Of a DNA stretch of 64,000 bases, positions 39,111-47,331 are shown piece after piece. The notes beneath the pieces were generated by a model. The model did no database searches. It saw only the letters and a list, made by a program, of their open reading frames with translations, and was not told where the DNA came from. The stretch's first letter is position 1, and each line of letters starts with the position of its first letter. A program made the position numbers and the translations under genes. This DNA is from Flavobacterium salmonis. Its GTDB lineage: Bacteria; Bacteroidota; Bacteroidia; Flavobacteriales; Flavobacteriaceae. The stretch spans positions 248,001 through 312,000 of the forward strand of contig NZ_CAIJDP010000089.1 of the NCBI RefSeq assembly GCF_903819435.1. Direction: 5' to 3'.

Positions 39111-39980
39111 ATGCCTGAAAAAAAATCAATATTGATAGGATGTGATGATACCTTCGTTTTAACCCAGGTATTAAATGTATTGTCAACAATGTCTGATTTT
39201 ACTTTTTCTACGGTTACTGTTTCCAGAGCTATCGATTTATATAATACCGCAAAATCACTGGCACCGGACTTAATTATTTTAGGCTTCAAAAGAAATCAGC
39301 CTGTTATAAACGACAGTACTTTCAATTCCAGTAAAATAGATATTCCTATTTTATGTTTAACTCAAAGCTATGAATGCGAATCGTCATGCTGGTCAAAAAA
39401 CTGTATTATTTTTACACATCCATATAAGCTTATTAATAATGTTGATTTTTTAATCTACAGAATCAAATCTATATTTGTCTTAAAAAAAACAGAAACTACA
39501 AATAAAGCGAGTTCAACATTTGCAGAAGCAGCCTTACAAAAAAATGATTTTAATCATACCAGAGAATTAAGTCATTATGTGATGGAACTTGATCAAAAAG
39601 TAGAAGTACTTCAAAATATTAAAAAACGTATTTCGTTCCTGTACCCAAATGTTGATGATACTATCAGAAGAGAATTAATGTCTATCGCAAATTGTATTAA
39701 AACGGCTGCCAATGACAATAAACTCTGGGACGATTTTAAAATTTATTTTGAACAATCAGATCCAGAATTTTTATTGGCCCTTGCCAAAAAACATCCTTCC
39801 CTTAGTCCTAAAGATTTAAAGTATTGCTGCTACATTAAAATGAATATGAGTAATAATGACATTACCAACCTTCTCGGTATTAATCAGGAAAGCGTACGAA
39901 CTCATAAATACCGCTTAAAAAAGAAATTGACACTTGAAAAAAAACAGGATATCATTTCGTATTTAAGAAGCGTCTCTTAA
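39111..39980 (+). CDS. Response-regulator-like transcription factor with degenerate receiver
   Basis: A 289-residue protein. The N-terminal part (1-125) resembles a receiver domain: two acidic residues (CDD, D12/D13) after strand 1, APDLIILG as strand 3, and a TxPxK-like THPYK at strand 5. The position of the phosphoacceptor Asp is Gly (G58), so phosphorylation there is impossible. A helical linker (about 140-210) leads to a LuxR-type HTH (about 225-285: LSPKDLKYCCYIKM, NDITNLLGINQESVRTHKYRLKKKL). It lies directly upstream of the eCIS operon on the same strand but has its own terminator, so it is a likely controller of the operon, not a part of it. Mode of activation is unknown. Confidence 0.75.
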   Translation: MPEKKSILIGCDDTFVLTQVLNVLSTMSDFTFSTVTVSRAIDLYNTAKSLAPDLIILGFKRNQPVINDSTFNSSKIDIPILCLTQSYECESSCWSKNCIIFTHPYKLINNVDFLIYRIKSIFVLKKTETTNKASSTFAEAALQKNDFNHTRELSHYVMELDQKVEVLQNIKKRISFLYPNVDDTIRRELMSIANCIKTAANDNKLWDDFKIYFEQSDPEFLLALAKKHPSLSPKDLKYCCYIKMNMSNNDITNLLGINQESVRTHKYRLKKKLTLEKKQDIISYLRSVS

Positions 39981-40011
39981 AATCACTTCATCTTTCGATA
40001 TAAAAAAGCTT

Positions 40012-40056
40012 AATTGATTCATTTTACAACCTGTAACTGAATCAATTTTTATTTTA
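40012..40056 (+). terminator. Intrinsic terminator after the regulator gene
   Basis: A perfect 10-bp stem (40012-40021 with 40038-40047) with a 16-base loop, followed by TTTTTATTTT. It ends the regulator transcript, so the eCIS operon must use a promoter between here and its first gene. Confidence 0.8.
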
Positions 40057-40323
40057 TAACAAACTAACAGCATACCCTAAATAAAACTAAAAACCACTAA
40101 AATCATCTTTCATAAATCGTATTAAAACTGACCATACATAATGAATAAATCCTTTCTTTTTACTAAAAAATATTCCTGTCTACATTTTGTCTATATAACA
40201 TCAGAAATTTTAAACAATGTATACGAAAAGTACATTCTGAAAATCTTACACAAATTCAATTCTAAAGTAATTTTACCACTGCCATTGACAATCTCTTTTC
40301 TGAATAATTTAAATCATATTAAA
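40057..40323 (+). promoter_or_regulatory. Promoter and leader of the eCIS operon
   Basis: A 267-base stretch between the regulator terminator and the preferred start of the first eCIS gene. It contains TACATTTTG (40180-40188), one inserted base away from the TANNTTTG -7 box. An open frame runs from 40141 into the DUF4255 gene but codes for hydrophobic, low-complexity sequence that I take as leader. Confidence 0.4.
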
Positions 40324-40893
40324 ATGATCAATCAATCACTTCAATTTACGAATAAATTACTGGGACAGTTTTTAAAAAACCGTTTTGGACTGGACGAAGA
40401 TAAAATCGTCCTGAATTATATTGTAGATGTGAATGGCACATTTCCTAAAGTGAATCAGAATAAAGTGGTTTTATCCTTAATCAATGTGGAGAAAGAAACC
40501 AATCAGCCATTTTATATAAAAAACAAACAGCTCGAAAACGGAAATTATTCCAGTTTTAACCCTGTCGAAAGATACAATCTGGACATCCTGATCAGCAGTA
40601 ATTTTGACGATTATAATGAATCTCTAAAATTTCTCGATGCCATTATTTATTTTTTTCAGATTAATAATTATCTGGATGCTTCCAGCTCTTCTTCTATTCC
40701 GGAAGGCTTGTCAAAACTGGAATTTGAATACGAAAAGATTTCGTACCATCAGATGCATAGTTTATGGACCGCAATGGGAGCAAAATACCAGCCGTCAATA
40801 ATTTATAAAATGAAACTTATAAAAGTTCAGGCCAATGAAACAATCGCGATTACACCAGCTGTAACCAATACCAGTAATGCTCTGACAACATGA
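40324..40893 (+). CDS. DUF4255 protein: eCIS tail terminator/cap (Afp16/Pvc16-like)
   Basis: This protein should close the distal end of the sheath-tube and stop its growth. I start at the ATG at 40324 (189 residues), because MINQSLQFTNKLLGQFLKNRF matches the usual start of DUF4255. The frame is open back to 40141 (250 residues), but those extra residues do not fit the family. Family-like segments follow: VVLSLINVEKET, YNLDILISSNFDDYNESLKF with FFQINNY, and LWTAMGAKYQPSIIYKMKLI. Its stop overlaps the start of the next gene (ATGA). Being first in the operon is unlike Afp/PVC, where this gene follows the AAA+ gene. Confidence 0.82.
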   Translation: MINQSLQFTNKLLGQFLKNRFGLDEDKIVLNYIVDVNGTFPKVNQNKVVLSLINVEKETNQPFYIKNKQLENGNYSSFNPVERYNLDILISSNFDDYNESLKFLDAIIYFFQINNYLDASSSSSIPEGLSKLEFEYEKISYHQMHSLWTAMGAKYQPSIIYKMKLIKVQANETIAITPAVTNTSNALTT

Positions 40894-41723
40894 TACAAAG
40901 CAATTACATAAAAATATTTACTACAGCTGTGTATCATACTTATTTTGATAACACCAAGTGCAATTGTCTTGATTTTATTGCTAATCATAAAACAGAAAAA
41001 ATACTAAAGAGATTTGGTTTTAAAATCAATACTATTTACAACGGTTTTGATTTGTTCAGTACTACATCATCACTATCAAATTTATTCGATTATATTTCGA
41101 AAACTACTACACAGAATTACTTTGAATTTGATATTAGATGCAGTAATCCAAATTTCATTCTTTTTACAGCATTACCTATAAACTGGCTCGGCGAAATTAT
41201 ATTTGACAGCCATGATGATAAAAATCAGAATAACAATGGTATTACAACGCTCAGCCCAACATTAGAAACAAAATCAATGGCTCCGTTTTTTGGCAGTTTA
41301 AAAATTTATTTTGCTGATATTCTAAAAAATCAAACCACTACTCCCTTTCAGTTTGAAATAAAATTTAAAGCCAGAGCGACACAATGGCAATACTATTTTA
41401 TTAATAAAAATGCCGTTACCTTAAACAATCCGGCGATTACTGAAAAAGAAAATATTCAATTTGATGGTCCGCAGCAGGTTACTCTTCAAACAGGAGAAAA
41501 AGCGCTCCTTTTTACATCAAGCACTACTAATATTCTGCTTAGTGAAAAACCGAAGTACAAATTTGATTTAATTAATAAAAATACATCAAATGGATCCGGT
41601 CAAAGCAATTTAAACGGAAAAGTAATCATTAAAGGACTACCTGTTCCTGATGTTTCACGAATTGAAATAGTCAAAAACAGTAAGACAAATCAAATAGCAT
41701 CACCAATGTATATCTATCTATAA
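40890..41723 (+). CDS. eCIS-associated protein of unknown function (277 residues)
   Basis: I do not recognise this protein. It has no signal peptide. The N-terminal part is mixed alpha/beta; from about 90 it is predicted beta-rich (FILFTALPINWLGEIIFD, PFQFEIKFKARATQWQYYFI, KVIIKGLPVPDVSRIEIVKN), with the arrangement of two immunoglobulin-like domains. It overlaps the cap gene by 4 bases and lies 37 bases before the sheath gene, so it is made together with structural parts. A role as a cap partner or minor structural protein is inferred from position. Confidence 0.6.
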   Translation: MIQSNYIKIFTTAVYHTYFDNTKCNCLDFIANHKTEKILKRFGFKINTIYNGFDLFSTTSSLSNLFDYISKTTTQNYFEFDIRCSNPNFILFTALPINWLGEIIFDSHDDKNQNNNGITTLSPTLETKSMAPFFGSLKIYFADILKNQTTTPFQFEIKFKARATQWQYYFINKNAVTLNNPAITEKENIQFDGPQQVTLQTGEKALLFTSSTTNILLSEKPKYKFDLINKNTSNGSGQSNLNGKVIIKGLPVPDVSRIEIVKNSKTNQIASPMYIYL

Positions 41724-41760
41724 AAAACAAATTAAAATGAACATTAAAAATTAAAAATCA

Positions 41761-43338
41761 ATGAATTTATCTACCATCCAAACCCCTGGTGTGTATATTC
41801 AGGAATTAAATGCCTTTCCAAATTCAGTAGTAGCAGTTGCTACGGCTGTACCGGCATTTATTGGATACACGCCACAAGCTTCTTACGAAGGTAAATCGTA
41901 CACGAATGTACCGGTAAGAATCACATCGTTCTCTGATTTTCAGGCATTTTTTTGTTTACCGGATCCTGCGAGTCCAGCAAGTCCTGCTAAACAATATAGC
42001 CCTGAATATTATTTGGTACAACAAAAAAGTCAGCCGGCAAAGGGAGACTATATGTTGATCAACGGATCTTACTATTCTATAGTTCCGGATCCTAATACAG
42101 TCTATTATTTGTATAACAGCGTGAAGCTTTTTTATGAAAATGGCGGTGGCGATGCGTATATTGTATCTGTGGGTACTTATGGCCCCGGATCACAAAAGCC
42201 AATGACTCCGGGTACTCCGATTGTGAATCCGAATGTACAGTTAAACGACTTATCTAACGGTCTTACTTTATTACTAAACGAACCGGAACCAACGATGTAC
42301 ATTTGTCCTGAAGCTACTTTGTTAAATCTTGCAGACAATGGTACCCTTATGCAATCAATGCTTCTTCAGGCTACAAAAATGCAAACAGCCATGTGCTTAT
42401 TTGATATTATTGGAGGTGATGATCCTGATCCTATTTTGTATACTCAGGACATTATCAATTTCAGGAATAACACGGGTGCTCAGGGTCTAAATTATGGTAT
42501 GGCCTATTATCCATTTATTGGAACTACCATAATGCAGAATTCGGATATTGATTATACCAATTTATTTGGTGGTGATATAAAACAGCTTGCCTCAATTCTT
42601 AATCCGCCAAGTGCACCTAACCCGGCCGTTGCTACGATTATTGCCAACATTCAAAATCCTGATAGCGGTTTAAGTGTTACTCAGAACAACAACGCTCTTT
42701 TGATTGCGAGCCCAATTTACTCGTTAATCATAAAACACGTACTGACTGATGCTAATATTCTGCCTCCAAGCGGTGCTATGGCTGGGGTTATTACTACCAC
42801 TGACAATGCTGTTGGCCCTTGGCAAGCACCTGCAAATACTTCTATTGTTGGAGCAGCTTCATTACCAATCAGTATTTCTGAAAGTCAGCAGGCAAATTTA
42901 AATGTTGATGCCGTTTCAGGAAAATCTATCAATGCAATCAGAATGTTTAATGGATTGGGTATTTTAATTTGGGGTTCAAGAACCTTAGACGGAAATAGCC
43001 AGGACTGGCGATATATTCCGGTAAGAAGAACCATGATTTTTCTTGAACAGTCTTGTAAACTCGCAGCTCAGGCTTATGTGTTCCAGCCAAATGACAAAAA
43101 TACCTGGGAAGCCGTAATTTCGATGATCAGCAGTTTTCTTAATTCGATCTGGAAACAAGGCGGTCTGCAAGGTGCGAGTGCATCAGATGCTTATTCAGTT
43201 GCCTGTGGATTGGGCTCTACAATGACAGCAGATGATCTTTTGAATGGTTTTATGAATGTAACTGTAAAAGTAGCAGTAGTTCATCCTGCAGAATTTATCG
43301 TATTGACATTTCAACAGCAAATGGCAACTTCTAGTTAA
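41761..43338 (+). CDS. Contractile tail sheath protein
   Basis: A 525-residue sheath subunit that polymerises around the inner tube and contracts to drive it into the target. The N-terminal TPGVYIQEL (8-16) and the strand VAVATAVPAFIGYT are family hallmarks. The C-terminal part contains the conserved WGSRTLDGNSQDWRYIPVRR region and a final strand-rich segment with VKVAVVHPAEFIVLTFQQQM. Afp and PVC use up to three sheath paralogs, and this operon has only one. The stop codon falls inside a 21-base tandem duplication. Confidence 0.95.
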   Translation: MNLSTIQTPGVYIQELNAFPNSVVAVATAVPAFIGYTPQASYEGKSYTNVPVRITSFSDFQAFFCLPDPASPASPAKQYSPEYYLVQQKSQPAKGDYMLINGSYYSIVPDPNTVYYLYNSVKLFYENGGGDAYIVSVGTYGPGSQKPMTPGTPIVNPNVQLNDLSNGLTLLLNEPEPTMYICPEATLLNLADNGTLMQSMLLQATKMQTAMCLFDIIGGDDPDPILYTQDIINFRNNTGAQGLNYGMAYYPFIGTTIMQNSDIDYTNLFGGDIKQLASILNPPSAPNPAVATIIANIQNPDSGLSVTQNNNALLIASPIYSLIIKHVLTDANILPPSGAMAGVITTTDNAVGPWQAPANTSIVGAASLPISISESQQANLNVDAVSGKSINAIRMFNGLGILIWGSRTLDGNSQDWRYIPVRRTMIFLEQSCKLAAQAYVFQPNDKNTWEAVISMISSFLNSIWKQGGLQGASASDAYSVACGLGSTMTADDLLNGFMNVTVKVAVVHPAEFIVLTFQQQMATSS

Positions 43339-43369
43339 TCAAAGAAATACTCTAGTTAATCAAAGAAAT
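43330..43369 (+). repeat. 21-base tandem duplication over the sheath stop codon
   Basis: TCTAGTTAATCAAAGAAATAC (43330-43350) is repeated with 19 of 21 bases at 43351-43369. The second copy repeats the stop codon in the same frame (43336 and 43357). Confidence 0.8.
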
Positions 43370-43391
43370 TTTTAATTTAAAATAAAATATT

Positions 43392-43865
43392 ATGCCACCA
43401 CCAGATGACGGAAGCGTACAAGGCGCAACATGGCCAATGCCAAAGTTTAGGTTCGAAGTAGACCTTGGAACCGAATTGACAAAAGTAGCTTTTCAGGAAG
43501 TTACAGGAATGGATGTCGAAAATCAAATTATAGAATATCGTAAAAGTAACAGCCCTCTTTTTTCTGTAGAAAAAATGCCGGGAATTACCAAATACGGAAA
43601 TGTTACCATGAAGCGTGGCATCTTTGTAAACGATAATACTTTTTGGGACTGGCATCAGCAAATCGTGATGAATACGATTAAAAGAAGAACAGTTTTGATC
43701 AAATTATTAGACGAAAAAGGCGATGTAACCATGCAATGGACATTAAATAATGCCTGGCCAACCAAAATTACCAGCACCGATTTAAAATCTGATGGAAATG
43801 AGGTTGCAGTAGACACTATCGAAATTGCACATGAGCAGCTCATCATTAAAAATGGTGGCAAATAA
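43392..43865 (+). CDS. Inner tube protein 1 (Afp1/Pvc1-like)
   Basis: A 157-residue gp19/Hcp-like tube subunit of the phage tail protein family common to eCIS. FRFEVDLGT, AFQEVTGMDVENQIIEYR, PGITKYGNVTMKRGIF and WHQQIVMN are typical. Stacked hexamers would form the rigid tube with a lumen for cargo. Its stop codon overlaps the next start (TAATG), coupling it with the second tube gene. Confidence 0.93.
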   Translation: MPPPDDGSVQGATWPMPKFRFEVDLGTELTKVAFQEVTGMDVENQIIEYRKSNSPLFSVEKMPGITKYGNVTMKRGIFVNDNTFWDWHQQIVMNTIKRRTVLIKLLDEKGDVTMQWTLNNAWPTKITSTDLKSDGNEVAVDTIEIAHEQLIIKNGGK

Positions 43866-44323
43866 TGGATTATCCGGTTAGCTTCTATTTTACACTTTCA
43901 TTTTCAGGTGTAGATGCAGCTTTCAAAGAGGTATCAGGAATTTCGAAAGAATTAAGTGTTGAAGAAATTGTTTGCGGAGGCGAGAATCGTTTTAAATACC
44001 GCCTCCCAACTGTTTCTAACAGCCAAAACTTAGTTCTTAAAAGAGCCGTAGTACCCGTGGGATCTCAATTGGTAAACTGGTGTGCAAACTCTATTGATCA
44101 GGGATTATCAAATACGATTCAGCCCCACAATGTGATTTTGAGTTTGCTTAATGCCACCGGTATTGTATGCATGCAATGGACTTTTAATAATGCTTATCCT
44201 GTAAAATATACTATTTCTGACTTAAACTCGCAGGAAAGCGGTATTGCAATAGAATCTATTGAACTCGCCTATACCTATTTTGATATTTCTTCAGACACAA
44301 AATTTGATAACCTTTTTACTTAA
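43865..44323 (+). CDS. Inner tube protein 2 (Afp5-like)
   Basis: A 152-residue paralog of the preceding protein, with FYFTLSFSGVDAAFKEVSGISKEL, NLVLKRAVVP, WCANSID and MQWTFNNAYPVKY. In PVC and Afp a second tube protein forms the ring between the main tube and the spike-proximal baseplate. A similar job is likely here, since the gene lies closer to the baseplate genes. Confidence 0.88.
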   Translation: MDYPVSFYFTLSFSGVDAAFKEVSGISKELSVEEIVCGGENRFKYRLPTVSNSQNLVLKRAVVPVGSQLVNWCANSIDQGLSNTIQPHNVILSLLNATGIVCMQWTFNNAYPVKYTISDLNSQESGIAIESIELAYTYFDISSDTKFDNLFT

Positions 44324-44328
44324 TAATT

Positions 44329-44499
44329 ATGCCAATAGAAATAAGAGAACTCATTATCAAGACAGAAATCGTAAGCAGCAATACGAAAAATTCTTCTGTA
44401 GTGAAAGAAAAAGAATTATCTGTTTTAAGAAAACAGGTATTGGAAGAATGCAAAAGGCTGATTGCCGAAAAAAATCAGGAGAATAGCTATAAACGTTAA
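44329..44499 (+). CDS. DUF5908 small eCIS protein (56 residues)
   Basis: A short gene read directly from the sequence: ATG at 44329, stop TAA at 44497-44499. It begins MPIEIRELIIKTEI and continues with a charged helix (KEKELSVLRKQVLEECKRLIAEK). This is the DUF5908 pattern that repeatedly sits between tube and LysM genes in Bacteroidota eCIS operons. It starts 5 bases after the tube 2 stop and ends 10 bases before the LysM gene. Its function is not known; the size and helix suggest a baseplate or tube-assembly adaptor. Confidence 0.8.
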   Translation: MPIEIRELIIKTEIVSSNTKNSSVVKEKELSVLRKQVLEECKRLIAEKNQENSYKR

Positions 44500-44509
44500 A
44501 AATAAAAAA

Positions 44510-45181
44510 ATGGCAAGTCTGGAATTAATGAAAATAACAGGATATACTGATGAAGAATTTCAAAATAAATTCTCAGCAAGCCCGTATGCCTTTATGATTA
44601 ATCCTGATACCATTAAAATACAAAAAAGCATTGAATATAATGAACAGCAGGCTCCTGCAACGAGCTCTGCATCTCAAAAATATAAAAGTACTCCCAGCGA
44701 TAAACTAAGTTTCGAAATCATAATAGACTGTACAGGTATTGTAGATGCAAAACGCATTGATATGGCACAGGAAATAGAGGCGTTGGAAACTATTATTTAT
44801 ACGTATAACGGTAAAATTCACCGTCCTAATTTCGTAAAAGTACAGTGGGGTCAAAATATTACTTTTAATGGGGTTCTGGATTCTATAGATATTTCATACA
44901 CTCTGTTTAAACCAGACGGGAATCCTTTGAGAGCAAAAATATCTTTGGCTTTCAGTCAATATATTTCTCCCAAATCAGTAACAATGATTGATGCTCCTCA
45001 ATCACTGGACTTAACGCATATTGTCAATGTAACAGAGGGAATGTCATTACCTCAGTTGTGTTTACAAACGTGGGATGATGACTCCCTCTATATACAAGTG
45101 GCACAATTCAACAACCTGAACAAATTCAGAAATCTCAAAGGGATCGATAAATTAATATTTCCTCCTGTAAATCCATCTTAA
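44510..45181 (+). CDS. LysM-containing tube-baseplate protein (Afp7/Pvc7-like)
   Basis: A 223-residue protein. I use the ATG at 44510; the longer frame from 44462 overlaps the DUF5908 gene and has no family support. Its first part (about 15-150) is the CIS tube-initiator domain (FMINPDTIKIQKS, FEIIIDCTG). The last 50 residues resemble a LysM unit (HIVNVTEGMSLPQLC...NNLNKFRNLKGIDKLIFP). In Afp/PVC this protein links the tube to the spike. It ends 2 bases before the spike gene. Confidence 0.88.
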   Translation: MASLELMKITGYTDEEFQNKFSASPYAFMINPDTIKIQKSIEYNEQQAPATSSASQKYKSTPSDKLSFEIIIDCTGIVDAKRIDMAQEIEALETIIYTYNGKIHRPNFVKVQWGQNITFNGVLDSIDISYTLFKPDGNPLRAKISLAFSQYISPKSVTMIDAPQSLDLTHIVNVTEGMSLPQLCLQTWDDDSLYIQVAQFNNLNKFRNLKGIDKLIFPPVNPS

Positions 45182-45183
45182 TC

Positions 45184-46980
45184 ATGAGTGCTTCAAACGA
45201 AATAGCATGTGGGGGAATCGCAACATTCTCAGTCAAAGTCAACGGCAATACAATTCCGGATGAACTTAGTGTGCTTTCTGTTCACATCGAAAAAAAAGTA
45301 AATCGGATCGCTATTGCAAAAATTATGATTCTGGACGGAGAAGCCAATACAGGAACTTTTGATGCAAGTTCGTCTTCTACTTTTCTTCCGGGTGCAACTG
45401 TAAGTATAGAGGCCGGATATGATAATAAAAACACCGTTATTTTTTCGGGTTTAATTATGGGGCAATCCATTCGTATTAATGATTCGGTTGGATCAGCCTT
45501 AGAAATTGAGTGCAGGGATGCTGCAATAAAAATGATTGTGGGAAGAAAAAGCCTGACGTATTCTAATCAAAAAGACAGCGATATCATTTCATCCATTATT
45601 GGAACTTATGGATTATCATCGGATGTAACGGCTACAACTACTCAGTGGCCTGAACAAGTACAATATTATGTAACCGACTGGGATTATATTTTGGCTCTTG
45701 CCGAAGCCAACGGACTAATTGTGACGACGATAAACGGAAAAGTTTCTGTCAATACGCCTGATAACAATACAACATCTGTACTGACTGTAACTTACGGAAA
45801 CAGTCTTTTGGAATTTAATGCTAAATTAAATGCCACGACACAATTAGGAAATGTTACTTCTAATAGCTGGGATTACAAAAATCAGGTAATCGTAAAAGGT
45901 GAAGCAACTCCAAATGTAGCCGGATCCGGAAATTTATCATCAAAAAAATTATCTGAAGTTATTGGACTCTCTGCTTTTCAATTGCAAACTTCAGCACCTT
46001 TAGAAACTGCTGATTTAACGAATTGGTCAAAAGCTCAAATTGTTAAAAGTGAATATTCTAAAATAATTGGTGAGGCTAAATTTCAGGGAACAAACTTAAT
46101 TGATCCGGGAAAATATATGACTTTTGATGGTGTTGGCGATCGGTTTAATGGTGATTATATTATTTCAGGTGTTGTTCATGATCTGTCACTAGGAAATTGG
46201 GTTTCTCATGCTTCACTTGGACTTTCGCCTTTTTGGTTTACTGAAGAACCAGATGTTATGTCTCCTCCCGCATCCGGCCTTTTACCGGGAGCAAGAGGTT
46301 TATTTAACGCTACTGTAAAAAAAATGTTTGATGATCCCGATTCTCAATATCGAATTTTAGTAGATGTTCCATTATTTGACACGAATGGCGCAGGAATCTG
46401 GGCCAGACTTTCCAACTTTTATTCTACCAGTGGAGCGGGAGCGTTTTTTTTACCCGAAGTTGGTGATGAAGTTATCCTTGGTTTTTTAAACGAAGATCCC
46501 CGTTATCCTGTGATTTTAGGAAGTTTGTACAGCGGAACCAAAAACAAACCTTTTAAGGACTTAGCGCCTAATGAAAAAAACTCCATAAAAGCTATTGTTT
46601 CCAAATCCGGAATTTCAGTAGAGTTTGATGATGAAAATAAAATCTGGACCGTTGCCACGCCTAATAAAAACACCATCATTATCAGCGATAAAGACAAAAA
46701 AATAACAATTCAGGATGAAAATCAGAATAGTGTTGTCATGTCTGGCAGTGGTATCGATCTGTCAAGCCAAAAAAGCATTTCTATTTCGGCTCAGGAAAAT
46801 GTGACCATCAAAGGAACACAGGGCGTTTCAATTCAGTCTAGTGGTGGTGATGTTGCCACCAAAGGAATGAATATTAAGGACTCTGCAGATATGCAGTATA
46901 CTGCTCAGGGCGGACAAACAGCTCAGGTTTCCGGAGGAATGGAATTAACGCTGAAAGGCGCCATGGTAATGATTAATTAA
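45184..46980 (+). CDS. VgrG-like spike protein (Afp8/Pvc8-like)
   Basis: A 598-residue spike fusing gp27-like (about 1-370) and gp5-like parts. The OB-fold segment (about 385-450) has the typical GAGAFFLPEVGDEVILGFLNEDPRYPVILGSLYS region. The C-terminal 150 residues form short repeating strands (SISISAQENVTIKGTQGVSIQS), as in triple-stranded beta-prisms. It carries the PAAR tip encoded next. No extra C-terminal toxin domain is present. A 51-base gap with a 7-base tandem repeat separates it from the PAAR gene. Confidence 0.93.
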   Translation: MSASNEIACGGIATFSVKVNGNTIPDELSVLSVHIEKKVNRIAIAKIMILDGEANTGTFDASSSSTFLPGATVSIEAGYDNKNTVIFSGLIMGQSIRINDSVGSALEIECRDAAIKMIVGRKSLTYSNQKDSDIISSIIGTYGLSSDVTATTTQWPEQVQYYVTDWDYILALAEANGLIVTTINGKVSVNTPDNNTTSVLTVTYGNSLLEFNAKLNATTQLGNVTSNSWDYKNQVIVKGEATPNVAGSGNLSSKKLSEVIGLSAFQLQTSAPLETADLTNWSKAQIVKSEYSKIIGEAKFQGTNLIDPGKYMTFDGVGDRFNGDYIISGVVHDLSLGNWVSHASLGLSPFWFTEEPDVMSPPASGLLPGARGLFNATVKKMFDDPDSQYRILVDVPLFDTNGAGIWARLSNFYSTSGAGAFFLPEVGDEVILGFLNEDPRYPVILGSLYSGTKNKPFKDLAPNEKNSIKAIVSKSGISVEFDDENKIWTVATPNKNTIIISDKDKKITIQDENQNSVVMSGSGIDLSSQKSISISAQENVTIKGTQGVSIQSSGGDVATKGMNIKDSADMQYTAQGGQTAQVSGGMELTLKGAMVMIN

Positions 46981-46984
46981 AAAA

Positions 46985-47022
46985 ATTATCAATTATCAAT
47001 TATCAATTATCAATTATCAATT
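46985..47022 (+). repeat. 7-base tandem repeat before the PAAR gene
   Basis: Five units of ATTATCA (46985-47019) plus a partial sixth, ending 10 bases before the PAAR start codon, in the ribosome-binding region. Unit number could change by slippage. Confidence 0.9.
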
Positions 47023-47031
47023 AAAAAAAAT

Positions 47032-47331
47032 ATGCCTCCAGCAGCAAGACTTACAGATTTTCATGAATGCCCGATGCAAACGCCGGCTGTACCTCCGATT
47101 CCGCATGTTGGCGGTCCAATTGTTGGGCCGGGAGAGCCAACGGTTTTGATAGCAGGATTACCGGCAGCGAGAATTGGTGATATGCTGGTTTGCGTAGGAC
47201 CGCCTGATTCTATAGTACAAGGATCGGCAACTGTTAAAATTGGTGGAATGCCCGCCGCAAGAATAGGAGATAAAACCGCTCATGGGGGATCAATTGTCCT
47301 TGGAGCCTTTAATGTGATAATAGGTGGATAA
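47032..47331 (+). CDS. PAAR-repeat spike tip protein
   Basis: A 99-residue cone that sharpens the spike. It starts PPAARLTDFHEC and contains two copies of G(L/M)PAARIGD (42-50 and 72-80). H11, C13, C54 and H84 are candidates for the single metal site at the tip. It ends 8 bases inside the next gene, whose start is a GTG, so translation is coupled. Confidence 0.95.
   Translation: MPPAARLTDFHECPMQTPAVPPIPHVGGPIVGPGEPTVLIAGLPAARIGDMLVCVGPPDSIVQGSATVKIGGMPAARIGDKTAHGGSIVLGAFNVIIGG

Noticed and set aside
40141..40323. 61-residue N-terminal extension of the DUF4255 protein
   Set aside because: The family start fits the ATG at 40324; the extra stretch is hydrophobic and low in complexity and lies where the promoter and leader are needed.
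44462..44509. Longer start of the LysM protein
   Set aside because: It overlaps the DUF5908 gene and does not match the family; the ATG at 44510 does.
46985..47022. CRISPR-like array
   Set aside because: Units are 7 bases and directly adjacent, without spacers; no cas genes.
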